Shown here one piece after another: positions 8,368 to 16,158 of a stretch of DNA of 37,307 bases. Each line of letters starts with the position of its first letter. The stretch's first letter is position 1. This stretch comes from a virus, in IMG/VR virus record IMGVR_UViG_3300036846_000885, positions 1 to 37,307 of that record. The stretch is one strand, 5' to 3'. The notes below the pieces were generated by a model. That model was not told where the DNA came from and ran no database searches. It worked only from the letters and a program-made list of their open reading frames with translations. Both the position numbers and the translations under genes were made by a program.

Positions 8368-9809
8368 GTGCCCTCGGGAAGAACGTCAATATAAGCGCCC
8401 TGGAGCGCGCATTCGCCCGCCCCGCTCCATGTCAGACGATAGACACGGTCACGGGCATAGCCGAGCCGCCGCCATTGATATTGACCATTCATCGCATTGC
8501 CGATGGTCTGGTTGACAGGAGTGCCAAAACTCTGCCCGGCATCGTCGGACCAATCGAGCGCCACGGTATCGGGGGACAAGGAAGCTCCCGCCATCGAGGC
8601 CGAAAACCGCGAATGATGAATGCGCTGCCCGTCCTGCTGCACATGCATCCATGAGCGCTGCCGGGTGATGGGCACGCCAACATCCTGATAGAAATTGCGG
8701 TGTAACTGGAAGAGGCGCGGCGCGCTACGGTCGCCGACTAGAACCGCATTGGGATTGCTGCCGCCACTGATGGCACCCCAACCCGCCATGCAATAGGGCA
8801 ACCACGCATTCACGAGGCCGCCGTAGGTGCGCCGATGCCACAACTTGGTCGAGGCATCGTAGGCCCACCACGCATTGCCGGTCGGAAAATAAAACCCGAT
8901 GGTTTCGTGCCCGCCAAGCTGAAAACTCATACCGACTGCGTCGCTCAGCGTCGCATATTTCGACCATTCGTCCTCGACCGCAAAGGTGCTGACCCGCTTG
9001 GCGCTGTAGCCCTCGCCGCGCATGCACATATTGCGGCCCCAGCGATCCTGAGACAGCCAATAGACGGCATTGTCGGCGACGACGGCGGAATAGGTAGCGA
9101 CGCAACCCTGTTGCAGAATGCTGTTCGGCATGCGGGCGAAAGGGAAGGTCGCCCCGCCGGCGTTGAACCAGATTTCCGTGGTGCTGTTGCCCAATAGCCA
9201 GATATTATCGTGCAGGCACACCGCGGTGACCAAATGATCGTTCCAGCCTGCTTTGGCCGCAAAATAAGTCGGGTCAAATGGGGTCACCACATTTGATGTC
9301 GTCGTATAGAAATTCGCCGTTCCCGGCTGCGTAAAGATCAAAAACGTGTCGATGAAATCAATACGCGGACTACCGTAAAACGCTGGGTCGCTAATCTGCA
9401 CCAACGATCCCGGCACGCTAAGCGAAGTCAACGGCACCATATAGCCGTTAGGGCTGCCGTCTACGATAACCAAGGTTGTGCCGTTGTCGCACATGCTGAC
9501 CGGGTTGCCGCTATTAGTGGCCAGCGTGCCGACATGATCGTGCGATGTGCCCGAGCCATGCCAGTTGATGATGTCCTGCCCGAAAACGGCAATGACATGA
9601 CCAAGCGAGGTATTATAAAGGCCGCGGCAATAGCCCGAATAAGTGCTGGTGAAATCGGCGATGACGGAAAGACCGGGGCCGGGATAGTCGGTCACCGGAA
9701 ACGGCGAATCCTGCGGGTTCGTTTCGGGATAGAGGTTGATGCACACTTCCGCATTGGCGATAGGGGAACGCGCCTGATAGCTGCCGCCGGCAAGCGGGAT
9801 CTTAGCCAT
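8364..9809 (-). CDS. P22 gp10-like tail accessory/DNA stabilization protein
   Basis: A 481-aa protein with the features of the P22 packaged-DNA stabilization family (gp10). It starts [20 protein letters not shown], has early INLYPE (about 24-29), and carries the diagnostic block GNSTTEIWFNAGGATFPFARM followed by LQQGCVATYSAV and AVYWLSQD. Successive beta-rich repeats suggest a propeller-like fold. In P22 this protein assembles on gp4 to close the portal channel after packaging. It overlaps the coiled-coil gene upstream by eight bases and the 91-aa gene downstream (ATGA). Length is close to P22 gp10 (about 470 aa). Confidence 0.88.
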   Translation of the reverse strand: MAKIPLAGGSYQARSPIANAEVCINLYPETNPQDSPFPVTDYPGPGLSVIADFTSTYSGYCRGLYNTSLGHVIAVFGQDIINWHGSGTSHDHVGTLATNSGNPVSMCDNGTTLVIVDGSPNGYMVPLTSLSVPGSLVQISDPAFYGSPRIDFIDTFLIFTQPGTANFYTTTSNVVTPFDPTYFAAKAGWNDHLVTAVCLHDNIWLLGNSTTEIWFNAGGATFPFARMPNSILQQGCVATYSAVVADNAVYWLSQDRWGRNMCMRGEGYSAKRVSTFAVEDEWSKYATLSDAVGMSFQLGGHETIGFYFPTGNAWWAYDASTKLWHRRTYGGLVNAWLPYCMAGWGAISGGSNPNAVLVGDRSAPRLFQLHRNFYQDVGVPITRQRSWMHVQQDGQRIHHSRFSASMAGASLSPDTVALDWSDDAGQSFGTPVNQTIGNAMNGQYQWRRLGYARDRVYRLTWSGAGECALQGAYIDVLPEGT

Positions 9810-10437
9810 GCGGCAACCGCTCCTCGATCTCCTTGATGCGCTGCATCAGATGCCCGAAATACGCCATCGGCGCGTAGTCCTTGCGATTGCTCTCCCGGTC
9901 AGACCCTTCAGCAACCTTGCGCACATAGGCCAGTTCCGCGCGCAGACCTATGACCTGCCCCAAGAGCGTCTGCTCGACCGCGGCCAATCGCTTGTGATCC
10001 TTCTCCAGCGCCGCGAAATCCTCCTGCGTCGCGCTGTCGGGCTGCTGCTCGAGGCGGGCAATGCGGCGCGCGAGGTCGTCATGGTCGATACCGAGATCGG
10101 CGTGCATCTGGTCGATGCGCTCAACCGCCGCCTCCAGGGCACGCCGTAATTGGTTGAGCGTCACCAAGACCGCGCCCATGCTGGAGAGCGGCGCATATTC
10201 GCGCTCGTTACGCTGACGTGCGTGCATCGCGGTGAGATGTTCCAGCGCCGTCACGCGCTCTTCCAGCCGCCCCAGGCGCATCTCCAGGCCGACCGCCGCG
10301 GCATCGGGCTGCAAGGCTTGCGCCATCGCGCGCTCGACCCAGTCGGCCAGCGCAGCGAAATTTTGATTTAAATGATCAGAAGTGAGTTGATCACCTTTCT
10401 TCCAAACGACGAGGCTGTGGCCGTTGAGATGGCTCAC
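9802..10437 (-). CDS. Coiled-coil virion protein, 211 aa
   Basis: After a short N-terminal segment with [16 protein letters not shown] (about 16-31), a signature I associate with phage tail proteins, the chain is a long heptad-repeat coiled coil (about 50-205) interrupted by a repeated [12 protein letters not shown] / [12 protein letters not shown] motif (about 98 and 190). I chose the GTG at 10437; an ATG at 10521 lies deeper in the HNH gene. Even from the GTG it overlaps the end of the HNH gene by 47 bp, which suggests the endonuclease gene landed on its 5' end. It could be an elongated connector or needle-like component; this is inference. Confidence 0.7.
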   Translation of the reverse strand: MSHLNGHSLVVWKKGDQLTSDHLNQNFAALADWVERAMAQALQPDAAAVGLEMRLGRLEERVTALEHLTAMHARQRNEREYAPLSSMGAVLVTLNQLRRALEAAVERIDQMHADLGIDHDDLARRIARLEQQPDSATQEDFAALEKDHKRLAAVEQTLLGQVIGLRAELAYVRKVAEGSDRESNRKDYAPMAYFGHLMQRIKEIEERLPHG

Positions 10438-11089
10438 GCGGCGCTCGCTTTGAATTGCGCTTGTTGTTGGCTTGCGCTTTTCGCGTAGCCCATACGCAGT
10501 TTTCTGGAGAATAAGGCCCATCGTTGTTTATGCGTTCGATAGTGAGGCCCGCGCGGTATGCCGGCCCCATATCGCGCCAAAATACCGCGAAATCTTCCCA
10601 CGCCTCGCAGACAGCGATGCCACGCCCGCCATAATTCGGATAACTCTTCTGCTTTGGATTCTGGCATCGTTGCCTCATGGCCATCCAAACCATGTGCGGC
10701 TTGGTATCCGCTAGACCGTGCTTGGTTACACGTTGGCGCAACAACTGGTCGCGGACGCATCCGCAAGATGCATATTTTTTCAAGTCGCTGTGAGAAGCGC
10801 TGCCGGTTTTGCCGCAATCGCAGCGGAAATTCCAATACCGCAGCTTGGCCGATTTGCCCAAAACCAGCCGCATACCAAATCGCTTGCCAATAAGTGCTAG
10901 GACACGGACGCATCCACATGATGTTGACCGCCCACTTCTAAGCCGATGCCCATCGACCACACGCTCGACGCCGCAAACACAACGACACAGCCATTGAAAC
11001 TGATTGTGCTTGTTGCGCTCCGCAGATTCCAGAACCAGCCAGCGACCATAAAACTGGCCAGAAAGGTCTATATGGGATTTCTCTTTCAT
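10391..11089 (-). CDS. HNH-type homing endonuclease-like protein
   Basis: A 232-aa protein with two Cys-rich modules, CRCVCG...STSCGC (about 35-59) and CDCGK...ASCGC (about 89-111), then [20 protein letters not shown] and the nuclease-like block [12 protein letters not shown]...[20 protein letters not shown] (about 152-204). This order is that of free-standing phage HNH/homing endonucleases. The tail is basic and Pro/Arg-rich. It sits between the gp4-like adaptor and the coiled-coil gene, breaking an otherwise P22-like order, and its end overlaps the downstream gene. It probably cuts alleles lacking the insertion. Confidence 0.85.
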   Translation of the reverse strand: MKEKSHIDLSGQFYGRWLVLESAERNKHNQFQWLCRCVCGVERVVDGHRLRSGRSTSCGCVRVLALIGKRFGMRLVLGKSAKLRYWNFRCDCGKTGSASHSDLKKYASCGCVRDQLLRQRVTKHGLADTKPHMVWMAMRQRCQNPKQKSYPNYGGRGIAVCEAWEDFAVFWRDMGPAYRAGLTIERINNDGPYSPENCVWATRKAQANNKRNSKRAPREPSQRPQPRRLEER

Positions 11090-11095
11090 CCCTTA

Positions 11096-11914
11096 TCATG
11101 ACAGCACCGGATAAGAAACTCCAGCAGCCAATTCGGGGTAGAAGCCCCCCATCGGATTCTTCAACCGCGTGCCGGGTCGCAGCGATTGCGGCATGCCGAG
11201 CGGCTGCAATGCAAAGTTGGTCTGGCGCATTGTGTTGAGCGAGGCTCTCGCCGCCGCCGCCAACCCTTGATCCGGCGGCATCTTGTAGTTGACCATCAAC
11301 CTCAGCGCGAGGTTGTAGATAATCGCTTCCTGGGTTTCGGGCGGGACAAATTCCTCAATGTCGTTGCTGACCCCGCTGCCGGTGACAAAGTCCAGCTCCT
11401 GTTGCCAAGCGATGTAGAGCGAGAAATTGTGCTGCACCGGGATCGGCCAGATGTAAAGTATCGCCAGTCCCTGATATACGATTGGGTCGTAATAGATCGC
11501 CGCCGGCCAGGATTGCAGCGATTTCAAGCTGATGCGGTCGTATTCCTGGCGGCTGCCGAGAATGCGCATCGGGAAGTCGATGGGGGCCGTGTTCGGCGCA
11601 CCGCCGACCTCCTGCCGCAAATAACAACTTTGGATGTTGGCCGGGCGATAGGTTCCTGGGATGGCGAAATCGGGCACAGGCGGACCCGGCAGCAACGGCT
11701 GGTCAGGCCCTATGGTATAACTCTGCTTGCCAATCGTCAGCGGGAAGATGTCCCAATCCAGGCGAAACACCAGCCAGCGCTTTTGCCGCCACTGCTGCAG
11801 CATGAGCTTGAGCGCGGTTTGCGCATCGGCAGTGTCCTGCGGCAGAGCGGTCTGACCGACCCCCAGGACACCCGAGACGCGCAGCGCGTAGGCGATGGCG
11901 TCCGAGACAAGCAT
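11096..11914 (-). CDS. P22 gp4-like head-to-tail adaptor
   Basis: A 272-aa protein of the portal-attached adaptor (tail accessory) type. The N-terminal helix carries VSDAIAYALRVSGVLGVGQ, followed by ADAQTALKLMLQQWRQKRWL (about 29-48). Then comes the short beta motif QSYTIGP and a C-terminal helical part. P22 gp4 binds below the portal and starts head completion. Gene order matches P22 (coat, gp4, gp10), apart from the small genes and the HNH insertion. Its start overlaps the preceding stop (TGATG). Confidence 0.83.
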   Translation of the reverse strand: MLVSDAIAYALRVSGVLGVGQTALPQDTADAQTALKLMLQQWRQKRWLVFRLDWDIFPLTIGKQSYTIGPDQPLLPGPPVPDFAIPGTYRPANIQSCYLRQEVGGAPNTAPIDFPMRILGSRQEYDRISLKSLQSWPAAIYYDPIVYQGLAILYIWPIPVQHNFSLYIAWQQELDFVTGSGVSNDIEEFVPPETQEAIIYNLALRLMVNYKMPPDQGLAAAARASLNTMRQTNFALQPLGMPQSLRPGTRLKNPMGGFYPELAAGVSYPVLS

Positions 11915-12159
11915 CAGGAGCCGTTGCGCTGGTCCTGAATCTTGCGGATGCCTTTGTCGATGCTGCCGCGGCTGCTGCCGGTGCGCCCATAGGTGCCGCA
12001 GGGGCTGGCGGGCTTATCCATGTCCGATGCGCCGGGCATGCCCTCGCGCCCTGGTCCCGCGTCATAGGCACCGCCGCCGCGGCGCTGGCGCTCGCGGCTT
12101 TCGGACACCGCATCGCGCTTGGTCGCGACGCTGTGATCGCCTCGTCTATCGTTTGCCAT
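11914..12159 (-). CDS. Unknown 81-aa charged protein
   Basis: A hydrophilic, Arg/Gly/Ser-rich protein, probably disordered (MANDRRGDHSVATKRD at the start). The ATG at 12159 has an excellent Shine-Dalgarno (GAGGAGGAAG), which rules out the longer frame beginning at 12183. The stop is fused to the adaptor start (TGATG). Position between coat and adaptor suggests a minor capsid-associated role; no family is recognised. Confidence 0.65.
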   Translation of the reverse strand: MANDRRGDHSVATKRDAVSESRERQRRGGGAYDAGPGREGMPGASDMDKPASPCGTYGRTGSSRGSIDKGIRKIQDQRNGS

Positions 12160-12160
12160 G

Positions 12161-12493
12161 CTACTTCCTCCTCTTTGTGCCAAGGCCGCGCTCGTCGAGC
12201 ACCTCGTCCAAGACCTGCCGCATAACTTCGCGCATCATGGTCGCCAGGGGATCGCCACCCGAGAGGGCCGGAGACGAGGACACCGGAGGCCGCTGATGCA
12301 CCTCGCTCGGCACCGTGTCCCAGCCGTCCTTCATGTGCCTGTCATGCTCTTCGGGGCTCTCGACGATCTTCGTTCCGCCATCGGCATGATAGAGCATACG
12401 CGGGTAATCGGCTCGCCCCAGATTGCCCGGCCTGGGTTCGGCTGGGATACCGAGGCCTAGCCTATTGGCACCGTCAGGTTTGGGGTCGCTCAC
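12161..12493 (-). CDS. Small coat-proximal protein, 110 aa
   Basis: It starts with GTG behind a G-rich Shine-Dalgarno (AGGGGG). Residues about 30-62 contain YPRMLYHADGG...ESPEEHDRHMKDGWDTVP. This resembles a short module I recall from proteins encoded beside phage capsid and tail genes (a YPKMLYHPDG... GW pattern). The C-terminus is a charged helix (REVMRQVLDEVLDERG). It lies directly downstream of the coat gene. The function is unknown; a capsid-associated or decoration role is plausible. Confidence 0.65.
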   Translation of the reverse strand: MSDPKPDGANRLGLGIPAEPRPGNLGRADYPRMLYHADGGTKIVESPEEHDRHMKDGWDTVPSEVHQRPPVSSSPALSGGDPLATMMREVMRQVLDEVLDERGLGTKRRK

Positions 12494-12502
12494 GCCAGCC
12501 CC

Positions 12503-13738
12503 CTATACGATATCGGCCACCTTCACCACCCATTCCGGCCTGACCAAGAGGCTCCCGAAGAGAATATCGAGCCGCGTGATGAACTGGTCCGACATGACGG
12601 CGTAGTCGGTGACCATGCGCAGGCTGATGCCATCATACGTCTCGCGCGCCGCCTCGTGAACGCCGCGGGGCAGCTCTAGCTCCGCGGTGGCCAGCGTGAC
12701 CGCCTCCGAGTAATAGGCGAAATTCTGGCGGAAGACTGAACTGGCAGGCGTAGCAAAGACGATGTTGGCACCGGCTGCGGGCGAGGCCGTCACGGTCTGG
12801 AACGGCACCGGCAAGGTCGGCGGCGGCGGCGAGGGGTTGGTCGCGGGCGGTGTGATCGGCGGGTAGATCGGAATCGTCGTCGCGCCCGCCAGCACCGGAG
12901 CGGTAACCACGAACTGCGCCAGGGTGCCGTTATTGGCCTTGGTGACGCGGTTGACGCTGTTGACCCCGGCGATGGTCAGGATCTCGCCGCCGGTCAGCGG
13001 CCCCGCCAAAGCCGTCACGGTCAGCACACCGCCGGTCTGGTTGGCCCCCGCGACTGTCGGCGGCGCACCGTAGGCTCCCGTGGTGCGCGTGATCACGGTC
13101 TGATCCATCCCCCAATCAAAGCCCAGCGTGTCCACGGTGATCGTGCCGCGGATGTACTGGTCCGAGATCTTGGTCTGCGGGTTGAAGAGTCCCATGAGGC
13201 TCGTCACGGTGCGAGCCTGGGTCAGCGGGTCGAGCACAATGAACCTGTCGTTGCGCGGTGCGCCGGCCTTGTCCAATACCGCCCCCGCCGCGAGCCAAGT
13301 CCCGGCGGTGGGGCTGATCATCGCGCCGCCGGTATCGGTATTTTGCACAAAGTTGGCGGCGTTATTGATATTCAGCATGACCGAGTTGGCGACGCCGCCG
13401 GCCAAGGTGTTGACCGCGGGTGCCAGGATGCGCTGCGAATAATCGTCGAGCGAGAGGGCGCGTTCCGCCGAGGAGAACGACACATCGACGCCCATTTGGG
13501 TCGCCAGCACCAACTGAGTGCTTTGCTCGTTGGTGTTCTGCGGCACCGCGGTGGGGCCGGTTCTGAGCGTGTAGTCGTTAGGCAGCCGGATGCGCAATTG
13601 CGAGCCAATCTTCGCCCCGGCGCGGCCAAATTCTTCGTCGAACTGGCGTCCGATGGTGCGCAAAAACCAATTGCTGTTACGAAACAGGCGTAACGCCTCA
13701 CGCGTAACGACATCAATCGTAAGGAGTGTATTGGGCAC
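12503..13738 (-). CDS. P22 gp5-like major coat protein
   Basis: A 411-aa P22 coat-family protein. I chose the GTG at 13738 (VPNTLLTIDVVTREALRLF) because GGGGGA lies 8-9 bases upstream and the family typically begins MANTLLT..TREAL; a GTG eight codons earlier is an alternative. Conserved blocks include GAKIGSQLRIRLPNDYTLRTG, GVDVSFSSAERALSLDDYSQ and LAPAVNTLAGGVANSVM. A Pro-rich, immunoglobulin-like or I-domain-type insertion (about 230-340, PPITPPATNPSPPPP) precedes the C-terminal VMSDQFITRLDILFG. It forms the HK97-fold shell. The scaffold gene is about 3.5 kb upstream rather than adjacent, because the accessory island lies between them. Confidence 0.88.
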   Translation of the reverse strand: MPNTLLTIDVVTREALRLFRNSNWFLRTIGRQFDEEFGRAGAKIGSQLRIRLPNDYTLRTGPTAVPQNTNEQSTQLVLATQMGVDVSFSSAERALSLDDYSQRILAPAVNTLAGGVANSVMLNINNAANFVQNTDTGGAMISPTAGTWLAAGAVLDKAGAPRNDRFIVLDPLTQARTVTSLMGLFNPQTKISDQYIRGTITVDTLGFDWGMDQTVITRTTGAYGAPPTVAGANQTGGVLTVTALAGPLTGGEILTIAGVNSVNRVTKANNGTLAQFVVTAPVLAGATTIPIYPPITPPATNPSPPPPTLPVPFQTVTASPAAGANIVFATPASSVFRQNFAYYSEAVTLATAELELPRGVHEAARETYDGISLRMVTDYAVMSDQFITRLDILFGSLLVRPEWVVKVADIV

Positions 13739-13795
13739 GAGCGGAATCCCCCGAAGAGACACGGTTGAGATATCCGCGCATTAGCCAGCGCAGGT

Positions 13796-13862
13796 GGCGC
13801 AGCGTTGTTTAGCCGGACGCAGACCCGGCGCAGCGTTGTTTAGCCGGACGCAGACCCGGCGC
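13796..13862 (+). repeat. Two perfect 31-bp tandem repeats
   Basis: A 31-bp unit starting GGCGCAGCGTTGTTTAGCCG occurs twice in direct tandem (13796-13826 and 13827-13857), followed by five bases of a third copy (GGCGC). The repeat sits in the leader of the coat gene, 58 bp before its start codon. Perfect identity suggests a recent duplication or a functional repeat. Confidence 0.9.
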
Positions 13863-13929
13863 ATCCCAAGGGCAAGCCCCCAGGAAGACCGCCGAGAATA
13901 ATCAACCGTTGCGATTTGTCAAAGGTTGA

Positions 13930-13945
13930 TGTTTCACGTGAAATA
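13930..13945 (+). promoter_or_regulatory. parS-like palindrome
   Basis: The 16-mer TGTTTCACGTGAAATA matches the widely conserved chromosomal ParB-binding site TGTTTCACGTGAAACA at 15 of 16 positions, and the central TTTCACGTGAAA is a perfect palindrome. It lies in the intergenic region between the coat gene and a divergently transcribed gene at 13990. It could recruit host ParB. It also overlaps a potential -35 region (TTTCAC, 16 bp before TATAGT), so an ordinary operator is the main alternative. Confidence 0.6.
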
Positions 13946-13952
13946 CTGTGAG

Positions 13953-13963
13953 GTATAGTATAC
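13953..13963 (+). promoter_or_regulatory. Palindrome/-10 element for the 13990 gene
   Basis: GTATAGTATAC is a perfect odd-centred palindrome that includes a plausible -10 box (TATAGT, 13954-13959) for the plus-strand gene at 13990. With TTTCAC of the parS-like site as a weak -35, spacing is 16 bp. The assignment is by eye only. Confidence 0.4.
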
Positions 13964-13989
13964 AAGCGAAGCGACCCGGAGGTGTCCCG

Positions 13990-14322
13990 ATGCGCTATTC
14001 CCACCGTAATCAAATGAGCCTGTTTGAGGGCCTGCAGGCCCGCGACGAAGGGATGGGGCAGGCCTACGAAAACAACAAGGAGTGGATCGATGCCGCGCTA
14101 TTCGTCGTCAGCCAGCACGCGCCCTGGCACTGCGAGTTCATGGCGGAGGAGTTCAAGAGCTATCCGGGGATCGGCATCCCCAAGAGCAGAGAAGCCTGGG
14201 GCGTCCTGACCCGCCGGGCGAAAGAGGAAAAGATCATCGTGGGAACCGGGCGGTACGCGCAGTCCGCAAGCGCCGCCAACCACGCGCACCGCTACGAAAT
14301 CTACCGCAGGCTCAATCCCTGA
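13990..14322 (+). CDS. Small winged-helix-like phage protein
   Basis: A 110-aa protein, the only plus-strand gene inside the late operon. The ATG at 13990 follows GGAGGTG; an upstream in-frame GTG at 13948 overlaps the promoter and is unlikely. The pattern LQARDEGMGQAYENNKEWID, then HCEFMAEEFKSY, then REAWGVLTRRAKEEKIIVGTG resembles a small winged-helix-type protein I recall from phage early and accessory regions, with a wing-like beta turn near residue 85. DNA binding is inferred. It may regulate the surrounding island, whose control sequences abut it, and is followed by a strong GC hairpin. Confidence 0.65.
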   Translation: MRYSHRNQMSLFEGLQARDEGMGQAYENNKEWIDAALFVVSQHAPWHCEFMAEEFKSYPGIGIPKSREAWGVLTRRAKEEKIIVGTGRYAQSASAANHAHRYEIYRRLNP

Positions 14323-14327
14323 AACGA

Positions 14328-14350
14328 CCGGGGCGGTGAGATCGCCCCGG
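14328..14350 (+). terminator. GC hairpin after the 13990 gene
   Basis: CCGGGGCG (14328-14335) pairs perfectly with CGCCCCGG (14343-14350) across a seven-base loop, six bases after the stop of the plus-strand gene. No T-tract follows, so it is either a weak intrinsic terminator or a pause/RNA-stability element. Confidence 0.5.
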
Positions 14351-14412
14351 CCATCCCCTGGAGCTTGAGCAAGGCGACGAGCGGCCTAGCGAGCATCCAA
14401 GTCGTGCGGCAT

Positions 14413-14437
14413 CCCTAGGGAAAACACCCTAGGGAAA
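14413..14437. repeat. Paired CCCTAGGGAAA repeats
   Basis: CCCTAGGGAAA occurs at 14413-14423 and 14427-14437, start-to-start 14 bp. Each contains an eight-base palindrome (CCCTAGGG). They lie immediately downstream of the His-Pro-Ile repeat gene and could be protein-binding sites or a folded 3' end. Confidence 0.6.
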
Positions 14438-14440
14438 GCA

Positions 14441-15028
14441 TCAGTCCCCGGACGGCGTCGGGACGGGCACCTCTGGCACCCCAATCACAACCCAGCCGGT
14501 TTTTTCGGTCCAGCCATAGGTCCACTCGATCATCTTCTCGCGCTCCGGACTGTCGGGCGGCAGAAAGATCGGTGGGGTTGGAAACGGCTCGTTTGCGCCG
14601 CCCCAGATCCCCAAGGGGGGAGGAGGGATGACAATAGGGTGACTTGGCACCCCAGGCTCGACCGCATCCGGTGGAATAACGATGGGATGCGTCGGAAACG
14701 GATCGGTCGGCCCCCAGATCCCGGGAGGCAAGTAAATCGGGTGCTCTGGCTTGCCACCACCAAGGCTACCCGGCGGAATCACGATGGGATGACTTGGGTA
14801 AATCGGGATGTAAATGGGGTGCGTCGGCACACCATCAGCAATACTGTCGGGCGGAATGATAACGATGGGATGCGCCGGAACCGGCGGGATGGGATGCGCC
14901 GGATAGGCTGGCGGCCCACCAGGGCTGATGGGGTGACTCGGATGCGGCCCGCCCGGCATCGGCCCGCCGCCGATCCCAAGCCCGCTGTAGTACATCTCGC
15001 CAACAAAGGTTACAGGTATGCCCGCCAT
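14441..15028 (-). CDS. His-Pro-Ile repeat protein
   Basis: A 195-aa protein built almost wholly of Pro/His/Ile/Gly repeats. Eight xHPI units (PSHPI, PAHPI, PTHPI, PEHPI) recur every 8-26 residues between about 30 and 145, usually followed by xxPP, with interspersed GIWGxxxPFP segments. A C-terminal Trp-rich module (EWTYGWTEKTGWVVIGVPEV, about 168-187) follows. There is no signal peptide, membrane segment or enzymatic motif. Regular Pro-rich extended repeats suggest a fibrous or metal-binding (His) protein. I have an impression of related sequences in rhizobial phages but cannot verify it. It lies in the accessory island between scaffold and coat genes. Confidence 0.75.
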   Translation of the reverse strand: MAGIPVTFVGEMYYSGLGIGGGPMPGGPHPSHPISPGGPPAYPAHPIPPVPAHPIVIIPPDSIADGVPTHPIYIPIYPSHPIVIPPGSLGGGKPEHPIYLPPGIWGPTDPFPTHPIVIPPDAVEPGVPSHPIVIPPPPLGIWGGANEPFPTPPIFLPPDSPEREKMIEWTYGWTEKTGWVVIGVPEVPVPTPSGD

Positions 15029-15071
15029 TTTCTCGTCTCCTCAAAGTTGAACGCGTCGGAAACTACTCAGC

Positions 15072-15872
15072 TTAGCCTGAACGGCGACGCCGCCACAGGG
15101 CAGTAAAGCCAAACGTCATCACGGCGGACCCCAGCACCAGCAGCGAGGCCGGCTCCGGAATCGGCGGCGGAGGCGGCGGTGGTGGGGGCGGCGGTGGCGT
15201 CGTTGTGGTCACGTTGACGAGGCCGGTGTTCGTCCAGCTTGTGTCGAAAAACGTCACATGGTCGGTCCCGGTGCCGTTCTCGGCAAACGGGAAGATGATA
15301 TCGCCTTTCGCGAAGCTGCCGATGAAGTTGATCTCGTCCTTGCCCTGGAAGGCTTGGTTAACCGAGAACGTAAACACGGTCAGCGAGTTGGGCGTTGTAA
15401 TGCTGTTCGCATTGTAGGCTGTGGTGATATTACCCGCGTTCAGAGAGTTGTCGCAGGCGACGCATCCGACAAACGTGTAGAGGTCAGATGACCCCGCCGT
15501 TGAGAACGTCCCGCTAACAGTACCCGTGGGGGTGACCGTCACCGGGGTCGCGGGCTGGCTATCGAACAGATAGGAGCCACTGGTGATCGTCGGTGCGGGT
15601 GCCCCGGTTGGCACCGCGATATAGACGGTCAGCGGCTGGCTGATGTTCTGCCCGCCAACGTCCTGAATGCTGAACGCCGTGCTGTTGTTCAGCAAAACAG
15701 GGTCCGACCCCGTGGCGACGCTGCTCGTCACATGGAACGAGGTGGGATCGATATAACTGATCCCGTTTATGATCACGTCGGCATGTGCGGCGGGGATGCC
15801 AAAGGCGAGGGCGGCTGCCGTCGCTGGCGAAGCCAGCATGCGAACTACGTTCGCGAGCAAAGTGCGTTTCAT
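15072..15872 (-). CDS. PEP-CTERM sorted surface protein 1
   Basis: A 266-aa secreted protein. The N-terminal signal peptide (basic MKRT, hydrophobic core, cleavage after PAAHA about residue 31) is followed by a beta-rich Ser/Thr/Gly domain. It ends with a 12-proline run (226-237) and a canonical PEP-CTERM signal: IPEPASLL (238-245), a TM helix and the basic tail WRRRRSG. Such proteins are processed by a bacterial exosortase, which would have to come from the host. The start ATGA overlaps the stop of the 91-aa gene, giving translational coupling. Finding it inside a virion operon is highly unusual. Confidence 0.9.
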   Translation of the reverse strand: MKRTLLANVVRMLASPATAAALAFGIPAAHADVIINGISYIDPTSFHVTSSVATGSDPVLLNNSTAFSIQDVGGQNISQPLTVYIAVPTGAPAPTITSGSYLFDSQPATPVTVTPTGTVSGTFSTAGSSDLYTFVGCVACDNSLNAGNITTAYNANSITTPNSLTVFTFSVNQAFQGKDEINFIGSFAKGDIIFPFAENGTGTDHVTFFDTSWTNTGLVNVTTTTPPPPPPPPPPPPIPEPASLLVLGSAVMTFGFTALWRRRRSG

Positions 15873-16144
15873 GACCGTGATCCCTCTTTGTGCTGCTCAA
15901 GCCATGCGGCGGCGCACCAGAACCAAAGCGCCACATCGGCTTTTGTGCTTTCCCGGCGCGCCTCATAGCCGAGCGCCTGACTCGCGGCCATCCACCCCAC
16001 CTCCCGCGGGTCATCGGCCTCGAGCGATGCGAGCAGCGCTCGCAACCGCGCAAGCAGCGGGGCAGGCGTGCCATCATCGGCGGCGAGCCAAGCGATAGCT
16101 CCCCGCAACGCGTGCAGATGCTCGTCCGGCACGGGCGCGCTCAC
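15869..16144 (-). CDS. Unknown helical protein between PEP-CTERM genes
   Basis: About 91 aa, Ala/Leu/Trp-rich and helical (LHALRGAIAWLAADDG, ARLRALLASLEADD, VALWFWCAAAWLEQHK). The start is uncertain: GTG at 16144 is chosen, with GTG at 16153 an alternative, and neither has a strong Shine-Dalgarno. The short gap to the upstream PEP-CTERM gene allows coupling. The stop overlaps the start of PEP-CTERM protein 1. No family is recognised. Being locked between two exosortase substrates suggests a shared function, but this is inference. Confidence 0.55.
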   Translation of the reverse strand: MSAPVPDEHLHALRGAIAWLAADDGTPAPLLARLRALLASLEADDPREVGWMAASQALGYEARRESTKADVALWFWCAAAWLEQHKEGSRS

Positions 16145-16158
16145 AAGAGCCACTTGGC

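Noticed and set aside
14413-14437. Insertion-sequence end or attachment site at the CCCTAGGG repeats
   Set aside because: No transposase or integrase nearby and no matching repeat at the other side of the island; kept only as a short repeat.
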